A stretch of DNA of 64,000 bases from Fen-455 sp050012675 (GTDB lineage: Bacteria; Actinomycetota; Acidimicrobiia; Acidimicrobiales; Bog-793). Position numbers and translations under genes: made by a program. Shown piece by piece: positions 1-8,193 of this stretch. The stretch spans positions 124,001 through 188,000 of the forward strand of contig JBEKGS010000001.1 in assembly GCA_050012675.1 (NCBI GenBank), read 5' to 3'. Numbering within the stretch: position 1 is the stretch's first letter; each line of letters starts with the position of its first letter. The notes below the pieces were generated by a model. That model was not told the origin of the DNA, ran no database searches, and worked only from the letters and a program-made list of their open reading frames with translations.

Positions 1-1188
1 CGCCGTCCGGTCAGGTTCATCCGACAGGCGGCGCTCCGTCGGGCCGAGCGCTGGATCGTGCAGCGCCAGGAGGCGGACGGCTCGTGGGGCGGTATTCAGC
101 CGCCCTGGGTCTACTCCCTGATCGCCTTACGGTTGCAGGGTTACGCACTGGACCACCCTGTGATGAGGGCGGGCATCGCAGGCCTCGACGGATTCACGAT
201 CGAGGACGATGCCGGGAGGCGGATCGAGGCCTGCCAGTCGCCGGTCTGGGACACCGCGCTTGCCGTCACAGCCCTGTCCGATGCGGGGCTGGCGCCGGCC
301 GACCCGGTGCTTCGGTCCGCGGGCAGGTTCCTTCTCGCCGAGGAGATCTCGGTGAAAGGCGACTGGTCCGTGCGACGCCCTGAGCTCGCGCCTGCCGGGT
401 GGGCGTTCGAGTTCGCCAACGACAACTACCCGGACATCGACGACACCGCCGAGGTCGTTATCGCGCTCGGCCACACCGACGAGCCTGCGTCGGGCGCCGT
501 TGACAGGGCGGTCGCCTGGATAGAGGCCATGCAGTGCAAGGACGGGGGCTGGGGGGCCTTCGACGTTGACAACACGCAGACGCTTTGCCGCGAGCTCCCC
601 TTCTGCGACTTCGGCGAGCTGATCGACCCGCCGAGCGCGGACGTCACGGCGCACGTCGTCGAGATGCTCGCCAAGCTCGGCCGTTGCAAAGAGGCGGTCG
701 ACCGCGGGGTGCAGTGGCTGTTGCGCGCCCAGGAGGACGACGGGTCCTGGTTCGGTCGCTGGGGCTCGAACCACGTCTACGGCACCGGGGCCGTCGTGCC
801 GGCGCTGATCGCCGCGGGGGTCACCACCGACGACCCCGCCGTACGCGAGGCGGTCGCTTGGCTGGAGGGCCACCAGAACGACGACGGTGGTTGGGGCGAG
901 GACCTGCGCTCCTACCGGGACTACTCACAACGCGGCGTCGGGCTCTCGACCGCCTCCCAGACGGCCTGGGCGCTGCTGGCGCTTCTCGCCGCGGGCGAAC
1001 GCTCCGAGGCGACCCGCCATGGAGTGCGGTACCTGCTCGCAACCCAGCGAGAAGACGGCTCCTGGGACGAACCGTGGTTCACGGGAACCGGCTTCCCGGG
1101 CGACTTCTACATCAACTACCACCTGTACCGGCTCGTCTTCCCGATCACCGCCCTCGGGCGTTTCGTGAACGGAGAGACCCACGGCTGA
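1..1188 (+). CDS. shc: Squalene-hopene cyclase, C-terminal part (5' end outside window)
   Basis: The frame is open from base 1 to the TGA at 1186-1188, so this is the last ~395 residues of a gene that starts before the window. Squalene-hopene cyclase folds squalene into the pentacyclic hopene skeleton at the membrane surface. Visible signs are the catalytic DIDDTA motif (433-450, equivalent to the DXDD proton donor) and several QW repeats (QEADGSWGG, CKDGGWGAF, AQEDDGSWF, HQNDDGGWG, TQREDGSW), ending in the aromatic FYINYHLYRLVFP tail typical of the family. The next gene begins 7 bases after the stop, and the following genes are also hopanoid or MEP-pathway genes, so this is the upstream part of one operon. 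Identification is secure; only the true start is unseen. Confidence 0.96.
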   Translation, partial: RRPVRFIRQAALRRAERWIVQRQEADGSWGGIQPPWVYSLIALRLQGYALDHPVMRAGIAGLDGFTIEDDAGRRIEACQSPVWDTALAVTALSDAGLAPADPVLRSAGRFLLAEEISVKGDWSVRRPELAPAGWAFEFANDNYPDIDDTAEVVIALGHTDEPASGAVDRAVAWIEAMQCKDGGWGAFDVDNTQTLCRELPFCDFGELIDPPSADVTAHVVEMLAKLGRCKEAVDRGVQWLLRAQEDDGSWFGRWGSNHVYGTGAVVPALIAAGVTTDDPAVREAVAWLEGHQNDDGGWGEDLRSYRDYSQRGVGLSTASQTAWALLALLAAGERSEATRHGVRYLLATQREDGSWDEPWFTGTGFPGDFYINYHLYRLVFPITALGRFVNGETHG

Positions 1189-1195
1189 TCTCAAG

Positions 1196-2665
1196 GTGCT
1201 CACTGCGCTCAGGGTCGAGTCCTTCGCCGTCGGCGGCGCGGACGTCATAATCGGAGCCGGGCCTGACCGCGCCAAGCGGGCCGGTGCCGAGCTCGCCGCG
1301 AATCTCGACGAGAGGACCGCCGTCGCCCTCGTCGGCGTCGCAGGGGGGCTGTCTCCTGAGCTGCGCCCCGGCGACCTCGTCATAGCGAGCGAGCTGCGCA
1401 ACACCGAGACTCCGGGGTCGCTCGAGCTGCCGGGCGTGTCGTTCCTCGCAGCCGAGTTCCGCCGTGCAGGCCTGGGCGTGCTCACCGGGCCGCTCGTTTC
1501 CTCGCCGCGGTACGTGAGGGCCAACGAGCGCGACGCCCTGGCCGCTTCGGGCGCTGTCGCCGTCGACATGGAGTCGGCCTGGGTCATGGGCTGCCTGCCC
1601 AACAACCCCCTCGCGGTCATCCGGTCGATCTCGGACACGAGCCAGTGCGGTCCGGTTCTCGGCGGTGCCAGGGCGCTCGGCTCGCTGCTCGCGGTGCGCC
1701 GGCCACTGGAACGCTGGGCACGGGCCTGCGGCGAGCACGAGGTGCTGCTGGCCGCCCCCCGGTCCTTCTGCGCCGGTGTCGACAGGGCGATCGAGATCGT
1801 CGAGCGCGCCCTGGCGCTTCACGGGGCGCCCGTCTATGTCCGGCGCCAGATAGTCCACAACCTGCACGTCGTCCGCGACCTCGAGTCCAAGGGCGCCGTG
1901 TTCGTCGAGGAGATCGACGAGGTGCCCCGTGACGCAGTCGTCGTGCTGGCCGCCCACGGCGTCTCGCCGGCTGTCCGCCAGCAGGCCGCCGACCGGCGCG
2001 ATCTCAAGGTCATCGACGCCACCTGTCCGCTCGTCGCCAAGGTTCACACCGAGGCGCGCCGCTACGCGAGCCAGGACTACAACCTTGTCCTCATCGGCCA
2101 CGCCGAACACGAGGAGGTCATCGGGACCCTCGGTGAGGCGCCGGAGCGCTTCCATGTCGTCGAAGGAGCCGACGACGTGGACCGCCTCGAGCTCGCCCTC
2201 GAGCCGAAGCGCCCCGTCGCGTACCTCACCCAGACGACGCTCGCGACAGACGAGACCGCCGAGATCGTGGCGGCCCTCAGGCGCCGGTTCCCCGAGATCA
2301 CCGCCCCTCCCGCCAACGACATCTGCTACGCCACCCAGAACCGCCAGGACGCCGTGCGCCAGATAGCCCATCGCTGCGACCTCATGTTGGTCGTGGGCTC
2401 GACGAACTCGTCCAACACCGCCCGACTCGTGGAGGTGGCCGAGCGCGAAGGCTGCCGCGCGGAGCTGATCGAGGACGTCTCTCAGCTGGAGCTGGGCTGG
2501 CTGGCGGGCGTGCGCAGCGTGGGGCTCACTGCCGGCGCGTCGGCGCCCGACTTCCTCGTGCAAGAAGTTCTCGACACTCTCCGCCTGCTCGGGCCTGTGC
2601 GCCTGAGCGAGGAGAGGACCGCAGAAGAAACAGTCCATTTCTCCCTACCGACACAGGTGCGATGA
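1196..2665 (+). CDS. Fusion of HpnG-type adenosylhopane nucleosidase and IspH (HMBPP reductase)
   Basis: One 489-residue frame carries two enzymes. Residues ~1-175 look like a PNP/MTA nucleosidase family protein (VGVAGGLSPELRPGDLV, VDMESAW), matching HpnG, which removes adenine from adenosylhopane. Residues ~181-489 are a full IspH, the [4Fe-4S] reductase making IPP/DMAPP: cluster cysteines C192 (SFCAGV), C277 (DATCPLV) and C377 (DICYATQNRQ), plus IVHN, AAHG and GHAEHEE. No stop or frameshift lies between them; a short arginine-rich linker joins the halves. The GTG at 1196 is the only usual start after the in-frame TGA at 1166; its Shine-Dalgarno signal is weak, so coupling to the cyclase is likely. 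The end overlaps hpnH by four bases. Domain calls are strong; that both halves are active is inferred. Confidence 0.92.
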   Translation: MLTALRVESFAVGGADVIIGAGPDRAKRAGAELAANLDERTAVALVGVAGGLSPELRPGDLVIASELRNTETPGSLELPGVSFLAAEFRRAGLGVLTGPLVSSPRYVRANERDALAASGAVAVDMESAWVMGCLPNNPLAVIRSISDTSQCGPVLGGARALGSLLAVRRPLERWARACGEHEVLLAAPRSFCAGVDRAIEIVERALALHGAPVYVRRQIVHNLHVVRDLESKGAVFVEEIDEVPRDAVVVLAAHGVSPAVRQQAADRRDLKVIDATCPLVAKVHTEARRYASQDYNLVLIGHAEHEEVIGTLGEAPERFHVVEGADDVDRLELALEPKRPVAYLTQTTLATDETAEIVAALRRRFPEITAPPANDICYATQNRQDAVRQIAHRCDLMLVVGSTNSSNTARLVEVAEREGCRAELIEDVSQLELGWLAGVRSVGLTAGASAPDFLVQEVLDTLRLLGPVRLSEERTAEETVHFSLPTQVR

Positions 2666-3672
2666 TGCCGATCCCTCTCCGTCAGAACCTCCGCATCGGT
2701 GCCCATCTTCTTCGGCACCGCTTGAAGAAGACCAAGTACTACCCGTTCATCGTCGAGATCGAGCCGCTCTTCGCGTGCAACCTGGCCTGTCCCGGCTGCG
2801 GCAAGATCCAGCACCCCACCGAGGTGCTCCGCCAACGCCTGTCGGTGGAGGACGTGCTGCAGGCGGTCTCGGAGAGCGGCACGCCCATGGTGTCGATCGC
2901 GGGGGGCGAGCCGCTGTTGCACCCTGACATCGAGCGCATGGTCCGGGCCCTCATCAGCCGCAAGGTCTACGTGTACCTCTGTACCAATGCCGTGCTCCTG
3001 AACAGGCGCCTCGACCGGTTCAGCCCGTCCCACTACTTCTCCTGGGTGGTCCACCTCGACGGCCTTCGCGAACGACACGACGCGGCGGTCGACCGGGCCG
3101 GCGTGTTCGACACGGCCGTGGCCGCTATCCGGGAGGCCAAGGCGCGGGGCTTCAGGGTGACGACGAACTCGACGTTCTTCAACACCGACTCGCCGAAGAC
3201 GGTTCGCGACGTGCTCGACTTCCTGAACGACGACCTGGGGGTGGACGCGATGATGATCTCGCCCGCGTACGCCTACGAGAAGGCGCCCGATCAGGAGCAC
3301 TTCCTCGGGGTCGACCAGACCCGCGAGTTGTTCAAAGAAGCCTTCTCCGACAACCGCAGGCGCAAGTGGCGCCTCAATCATTCCCCGCTCTTCCTCGATT
3401 TCCTGGAGGGCAAGGTCGACTTCCAGTGCACGGCCTGGGGCATCCCCAGCTACTCGGTCTTCGGCTGGCAGCGGCCCTGCTACCTGATGGCCGACGGCTA
3501 TGCCACCAGCTACCACGAGCTGGTCGAGACCACCGACTGGAGCGCCTACGGGCGGGGCAAGGACCCGCGCTGCGCCAATTGCATGGCTCACTGCGGTTAT
3601 GAGCCCACGGCCGTAATAGCGAGCCTCGGCTCGCTCCGCCAGTCGCTTCGCGCGCTCGTGAACACGCACTGA
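2662..3672 (+). CDS. hpnH: Adenosyl-hopene transferase HpnH (radical SAM)
   Basis: This 336-residue radical SAM enzyme attaches the 5'-deoxyadenosyl group of SAM to diploptene, the first step of C35 hopanoid side-chain building. The cluster motif CNLACPGC places cysteines at residues 39, 43 and 46, and MVSIAGGEPLLHPDI is the usual GGE segment. A C-terminal cysteine group (CANCMAHCGYEP) fits the SPASM-like end seen in HpnH. Length is normal. ATG 2662 overlaps the stop of the preceding fusion gene; a second ATG at 2665 is an alternative. Its place between HpnG and dxs in a hopanoid operon supports the call. Confidence 0.94.
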   Translation: MMPIPLRQNLRIGAHLLRHRLKKTKYYPFIVEIEPLFACNLACPGCGKIQHPTEVLRQRLSVEDVLQAVSESGTPMVSIAGGEPLLHPDIERMVRALISRKVYVYLCTNAVLLNRRLDRFSPSHYFSWVVHLDGLRERHDAAVDRAGVFDTAVAAIREAKARGFRVTTNSTFFNTDSPKTVRDVLDFLNDDLGVDAMMISPAYAYEKAPDQEHFLGVDQTRELFKEAFSDNRRRKWRLNHSPLFLDFLEGKVDFQCTAWGIPSYSVFGWQRPCYLMADGYATSYHELVETTDWSAYGRGKDPRCANCMAHCGYEPTAVIASLGSLRQSLRALVNTH

Positions 3673-3677
3673 GCGAC

Positions 3678-5477
3678 ATGAGCGTCATCACCGTCCCGGC
3701 CAACTCAGTGCTAGCAGCGACAGTCTCACCGGAGTGCCTGCGCGAGATGAGCCAGAGCGAGCTCCGCCTGCTCGTCAACGAGATCCGCCGGTTCCTCGTC
3801 TCCAGCGTCTCTGCGACCGGGGGTCATCTGGGGTCGAACCTCGGGGTCGTGGAGCTCACTGTCGCCCTGCACCGTGTGTTCTCGTCCCCCGACGACGCCA
3901 TCGTCTGGGACACCGGACACCAGGCCTATGTCCACAAGCTCGTCACGGGTCGCCAGGACAGTTTCGCCGGGCTGCGCCAGGCCGGCGGCATGTCCGGTTA
4001 CCCCAACCGCGCCGAGTCCGAGCACGACCTGGTCGAGAACAGCCACGCCTCGACGGCGTTGTCGTACGCCTACGGGATGGCGAGCGCCCGCCGGCTAAAG
4101 CGCGACCCGCGCCGTGTCGTAGCGGTCGTCGGCGACGGCGCCTTGACCGGCGGCGTCGCCTACGAGGCGCTCAACAACATCGGGGTCTCGGGTGCGAACG
4201 TTGTCATAGTCCTCAACGACAACGGGCGCTCCTACGCACCGACGGTATCGAGGATCTCGTCCGCGGGCCGGTTCGTGCCCCGGGCTCAGGGCGCCGGCGC
4301 ACCAGGGGAGTCCTCCCCGACACGCGGCTTTTTCGAGGCCCTCGGCGTCCGTTATCTCGGTCCGGTGGACGGCCACGACCTCGAGGTGCTCGAGCGGGCG
4401 CTCGAGGGGGCTGTGCAACGTCCCGGACCCGTCGTGGTGCACGTGCACACGACCAAAGGCCGCGGTTACGGTCCCGCCGAGCTCGACGAGGAAAAGCGCC
4501 TTCACGACGTGGGCCCGTTCGATCCCGACACCGGTGTCGCCCTCGCGGCCGGTGGCCTACGGCTGAGCTACACCGAGGCGTTCAGCTCGGCGATCGTGCG
4601 CGAGGCGGCGTCACGTCCCGAGCTCGTAGCCATCACCGCCGCCATGCCCGGACCGACCGGGCTGATCGAGTTCCGGAACTGCTACCCCGAGCGCTTCTTC
4701 GACGTCGGCATCGCGGAGCAGCACGCGGTCAACGCGGCCGCCGGCATGGCCATGGGCGGCCTGCGACCCGTGGTGGCGATCTACTCCACGTTCCTCAACA
4801 GGGCCTGGGACCAGGTCTATTACGACGTCGGCCTGCACCGGCTCCCGGTGGTCTTCTGCCTGGACCGCGCCGGCATCACCGGCGACGACGGGCCCAGCCA
4901 CCACGGCGTGCTCGACATGATGCTGCTGACGAAGGTGCCCGGGATGACGGTGCTGGCGCCGTCGTCGTACGAGGAAGTGGGCAACATGTTGCACGAGGCC
5001 CTCGAGATCACCTCGGGCCCGGTCGCCATCCGCTGGCCGAAGAGCGAGGCCTGCTCTGATCCGCATGTGGGTTCCGGGCTGCGGGCACGCAGGCTCCGCG
5101 CCGGGTCCCGTGTCTGTCTCATAGGCGTCGGGAAGCTCGTCTCGGCCTGTGAGCACGCAGCGCAGATCCTGGCTGGAAAGGGCGTCGACGTCACCGTTTG
5201 GGACGCCCGCGCAGTCGCGCCATTAGACCCGGCCATGATCGAAGATGCCCTGGCCCACGAGCTCGTCGTCTCCGCCGAGGACGGCATCCGCGAGGGTGGA
5301 GCGGGGTCCAGGATCATCGCCTCGCTTCGCCGTGCGTCCCCGACTGGCACCGGCCCGGTGGCCGTCAACTGCGGCGTGCCCACGGCTTACCTGCCCCACG
5401 GCGACGCCGCCGACATCCTCTCGCGCCTCGGCCTCGACGGCCCGGGACTGACCAGGATGGTGCTCGACAACCTCTGA
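3678..5477 (+). CDS. dxs: 1-deoxy-D-xylulose-5-phosphate synthase
   Basis: DXS condenses pyruvate and glyceraldehyde 3-phosphate to DXP, the entry step of the MEP isoprenoid pathway, using thiamine diphosphate. Seen: the N-terminal SVSATGGHLGSNLG segment, the active-site His in DTGHQAYVHKL, the ThDP motif VVGDGALTGGVAYEALNN, the second-domain IAEQHAVNAAAGMAMGG, and the C-terminal transketolase domain. At 599 residues it is slightly shorter than the usual 620-640. It begins five bases after hpnH, so it belongs to the hopanoid operon and probably raises isoprenoid supply for hopanoid synthesis; a separate housekeeping copy elsewhere is possible but not visible here. Confidence 0.95.
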   Translation: MSVITVPANSVLAATVSPECLREMSQSELRLLVNEIRRFLVSSVSATGGHLGSNLGVVELTVALHRVFSSPDDAIVWDTGHQAYVHKLVTGRQDSFAGLRQAGGMSGYPNRAESEHDLVENSHASTALSYAYGMASARRLKRDPRRVVAVVGDGALTGGVAYEALNNIGVSGANVVIVLNDNGRSYAPTVSRISSAGRFVPRAQGAGAPGESSPTRGFFEALGVRYLGPVDGHDLEVLERALEGAVQRPGPVVVHVHTTKGRGYGPAELDEEKRLHDVGPFDPDTGVALAAGGLRLSYTEAFSSAIVREAASRPELVAITAAMPGPTGLIEFRNCYPERFFDVGIAEQHAVNAAAGMAMGGLRPVVAIYSTFLNRAWDQVYYDVGLHRLPVVFCLDRAGITGDDGPSHHGVLDMMLLTKVPGMTVLAPSSYEEVGNMLHEALEITSGPVAIRWPKSEACSDPHVGSGLRARRLRAGSRVCLIGVGKLVSACEHAAQILAGKGVDVTVWDARAVAPLDPAMIEDALAHELVVSAEDGIREGGAGSRIIASLRRASPTGTGPVAVNCGVPTAYLPHGDAADILSRLGLDGPGLTRMVLDNL

Positions 5478-5628
5478 GAGACCAGCCACGGCTCGCCCGC
5501 TTTACGCCTGGGTCCCGCCGTTCGGACAGGGCAGGCCCGTCGCGGGGCCTCGGGGTGCTCGCGTAACCTTGCCCCGGATCCGTCCGCAAGGCGCGCCTTC
5601 CCGTCCCTTAACAGAATCGAGGAACACC

Positions 5629-6975
5629 ATGGCCCAGGTCGTCTCCGCCGAGGAGGCCACGCCCGTCAACGCCTCAGATGCCCACGTGTTCTACTCCTGG
5701 TCGGCACAGGCGCAGATCAAGCCGATGCTCATCACGCGAGCCGAAGGCTCCTACGTCTTCGACGACAAGGCCAAGCGTTATCTCGACTTCTCGTGCCAGC
5801 TCGTCAATACAAACATCGGCCATCAGCACCCCAAGGTCGTGGCCGCCATCAAGGCGCAGGCGGACCGGCTCTGCACGGTGAGCCCGCTGCACGCCAACGA
5901 CATGCGCAACGAGGCCGCGCGCCTCATCTGCGAGCTCGCCCCCGACGGCTTCAACAAGGTCCTTTTCACCTGCGACGGTTCGGAGGCGATCGAGCACGCG
6001 TCCCGCATGGCCAGGCTCCACACCGGCCGGATCAAGCTGTTGGCCAGGTACCGCTCCTACCACGGGAGCACGACGACGGCCACCAACTTGACGGGGGAGC
6101 CGAGGCGTTGGGCCAACGACCACGGCAGCGCGGGAGTCGTGCACTTTTTCGGCCCGTTCCTGTACCGGTCCGCGTTCCATTCCGCCGACGAGGCCGAGGA
6201 GTGCCGGAGGGCCCTCGAGCACCTGGAGCAGACCGTGCTCTTGGAAGGGCCGTCGACCATCGCGGGCATCGTTCTGGAAACCGTTCCCGGCACGGCGGGC
6301 ATCATGCCGCCGCCTCCCGGCTACCTCGCAGGGGTGCGCGAGATCTGCGACCGTCACGGCATCGTCCTCATCACCGACGAGGTGATGGCCGGGTTCGGCA
6401 GGACAGGGAAGTGGTTCGCATTCGAGAACTACGGCGTCGTGCCGGACCTGGTGACCTTCGCCAAGGGCGTGAACTCCGGCTACGTGCCCCTCGGGGGCGT
6501 CGTCATCTCCGACCCGATCGCCGCCAGCTTCGAAGAGCGCGTCTACGCGGGCGGCCACACCTACTCGGGCCATCCGCTCGCGTGCGCGGCGGCGGTGGCG
6601 ACCATCAACACCATGAAGGAGGAGGCGATGGTCGAAAACGCCGCCTTCATCGGCGAGAAGGTGCTCGGACCAGGTCTCGCCGAGCTCGCCGACCGCCATG
6701 CCTGCGTCGGCGAGGTGCGCGGCCTCGGTGTGTTCTGGGCCTTGGAGCTTGTGAAGGACAAGGCGACCCGCGAGCCGATCGCTCCCTACGGCGGCACCAG
6801 TGCCGCAATGGCGGACCTCGTCCGCGCCTGCAAGGAGCGGGGCCTGCTGCCGTTCACGAACTTCAACCGGCTGCACGCGGTGCCGCCCTGCAACGTGAGC
6901 GAAGCCGAAGCCCGCGAGGGGATCGAGATACTCGACGAGGCGCTCACGGCCGCCGACGCCTACTGCACGGCGTAG
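5629..6975 (+). CDS. hpnO: Class III aminotransferase, HpnO-like (aminobacteriohopanetriol formation)
   Basis: PLP-dependent class III (ornithine/acetylornithine-type) aminotransferase of 448 residues. The PLP lysine lies in VTFAKGVNSGYVPLGGV, and ITDEVMAGFGRTGKW contains the cofactor-binding Asp. In hopanoid operons such enzymes (HpnO) convert ribosylhopane to 35-aminobacteriohopanetriol, which context supports here. ATG 5629 is chosen because GAGGA (5619-5623) sits five bases before it; the frame stays open upstream to about 5569 but without family-like sequence. A 150-bp gap after dxs could hold its own promoter. The substrate is inferred from position, not sequence alone. Confidence 0.85.
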   Translation: MAQVVSAEEATPVNASDAHVFYSWSAQAQIKPMLITRAEGSYVFDDKAKRYLDFSCQLVNTNIGHQHPKVVAAIKAQADRLCTVSPLHANDMRNEAARLICELAPDGFNKVLFTCDGSEAIEHASRMARLHTGRIKLLARYRSYHGSTTTATNLTGEPRRWANDHGSAGVVHFFGPFLYRSAFHSADEAEECRRALEHLEQTVLLEGPSTIAGIVLETVPGTAGIMPPPPGYLAGVREICDRHGIVLITDEVMAGFGRTGKWFAFENYGVVPDLVTFAKGVNSGYVPLGGVVISDPIAASFEERVYAGGHTYSGHPLACAAAVATINTMKEEAMVENAAFIGEKVLGPGLAELADRHACVGEVRGLGVFWALELVKDKATREPIAPYGGTSAAMADLVRACKERGLLPFTNFNRLHAVPPCNVSEAEAREGIEILDEALTAADAYCTA

Positions 6976-7023
6976 CCCTCGCCCCGGGCGTTGCGGCAGG
7001 TCATGGGGCTGCGGCCAGTACTA

Positions 7024-7066
7024 TTCATCAGTCGGCCCTTAGGGTGGGGGGACCACCGCTGATGAA
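7024..7066 (+). promoter_or_regulatory. Inverted repeat in the leader of the iron-type ABC operon
   Basis: An 8-bp perfect inverted repeat (TTCATCAG at 7024-7031, CTGATGAA at 7059-7066) encloses a second short stem (GGTGG 7043-7047 with CCACC 7053-7057). The 3' arm runs directly into the purine-rich AAAGAGGAG stretch that could be the ribosome binding site of the next gene. The arrangement fits a translational control hairpin or an operator; no known riboswitch consensus was recognised. Confidence 0.35.
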
Positions 7067-7081
7067 AGAGGAGCGTCCGCG

Positions 7082-8191
7082 ATTCAATTCTCCGTCCGAA
7101 CGCTTTCCCGTTCCGCTGCTCGCGCCCGCGCTCGCGTCCCCGCCCTTTTTTCGGGGCCAGCGACGCTGAGGCGAGCACTCAGGTTTGCCTTCATCGTCGT
7201 TCTGGCGCTCTTGTTGGCGGCCTGTGCGGCCGCCTCACCGTCCGGCACCGGACACGTGACGATCACGCTCTACAACGGCCAGCACATACAGACCACCGAC
7301 GCCCTCGTGGCGGCGTTCGAGAAGGCGACCGGCATAGGCGTCGACGTGCGCAACGACGACGAGGACGTCCTCGACGCCGAGATCATCGCGGAGGGGGCGC
7401 GGTCGCCCGCGGACGTGATCTTCACCGAGAACTCCCCGGCCCTCGAGTACCTGCAGGCAAAGGCCCTGCTCGCCCCCGTCTACCGCTCGACGCTCGAGCA
7501 CACTCCGGCGCGGTACAACTCACCGCAGGCGGACTGGGTCGGCATCTCCGCCCGCGTCAGCGTCATCATCTACAACCCGGGCCTGATCCAAAAGAACGCC
7601 CTGCCGACCCACGTCCTCGAGCTCGCCGACCCCCGTTACAAGGGCAAACTCGCCTTCGCGGCGGGTGAGACGGACTTCCAGCCGATAGTCACCTCTGTGC
7701 TGCGCACCTACGGCAAGGCCGCCACCCTCAGATGGCTGGAAGGCATGAAGACCAACGCGGGAAGCCACGTCTACCCCGACAACGAGACCATCTCGACGAT
7801 GGTGAACCGCGGGGTCGTCGCCCTCGGGGTCGTAAACCAGTACTACTGGTACCGCATGCGCGCCGAGATCGGCGCCTCGAACATCCGCTCGCGGATCGCC
7901 TACTTCGCGGCGCAGGACCCCGGTTACGTGCTCGACATCTCGGGCGCCGGGATCTTGAAGTCGTCCCGGCACAAGGCGGCTGCGCAGAGGTTCCTCGCCT
8001 TCCTCGTCTCCGCACGGGGACAGGAGATCATCGCCCACTCGATCAGCTTCGAGTACCCGATCGCCTCGGGCGTGAAGACCGTGCAGCCCGAGACGCCCTT
8101 CGCCGAGCTGAAGCCGAACCCGATCTCCGTCGGTGAGCTCGGCACCGGTTCGCAGGCGATCAGCCTGCTTCGCGACGTGCAGCTGCTCTGA
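7082..8191 (+). CDS. Fe(III)-type ABC transporter substrate-binding lipoprotein
   Basis: Periplasmic-type binding protein of the FbpA/FutA iron family. The body starts ITLYNGQHIQ, has VVNQYYWYRM near the metal site, DPGYVLDISGAGIL and ends with a FEYPI segment, all family features. A lipoprotein signal is clear: hydrophobic FAFIVVLALLLAAC with the lipobox LAAC (Cys codon near 7223). The start is uncertain. No ATG, GTG or TTG precedes the signal in this frame; TTG 7211 lies inside it. ATT 7082, preceded by AAAGAGGAG at 7065-7073, or CTG 7166 could be used; an ATG at 7062 is in another frame. The permease and ATPase follow directly. Iron is the likely but unproven substrate. Confidence 0.85.
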   Translation: MQFSVRTLSRSAARARARVPALFSGPATLRRALRFAFIVVLALLLAACAAASPSGTGHVTITLYNGQHIQTTDALVAAFEKATGIGVDVRNDDEDVLDAEIIAEGARSPADVIFTENSPALEYLQAKALLAPVYRSTLEHTPARYNSPQADWVGISARVSVIIYNPGLIQKNALPTHVLELADPRYKGKLAFAAGETDFQPIVTSVLRTYGKAATLRWLEGMKTNAGSHVYPDNETISTMVNRGVVALGVVNQYYWYRMRAEIGASNIRSRIAYFAAQDPGYVLDISGAGILKSSRHKAAAQRFLAFLVSARGQEIIAHSISFEYPIASGVKTVQPETPFAELKPNPISVGELGTGSQAISLLRDVQLL

Positions 8192-8193
8192 CC

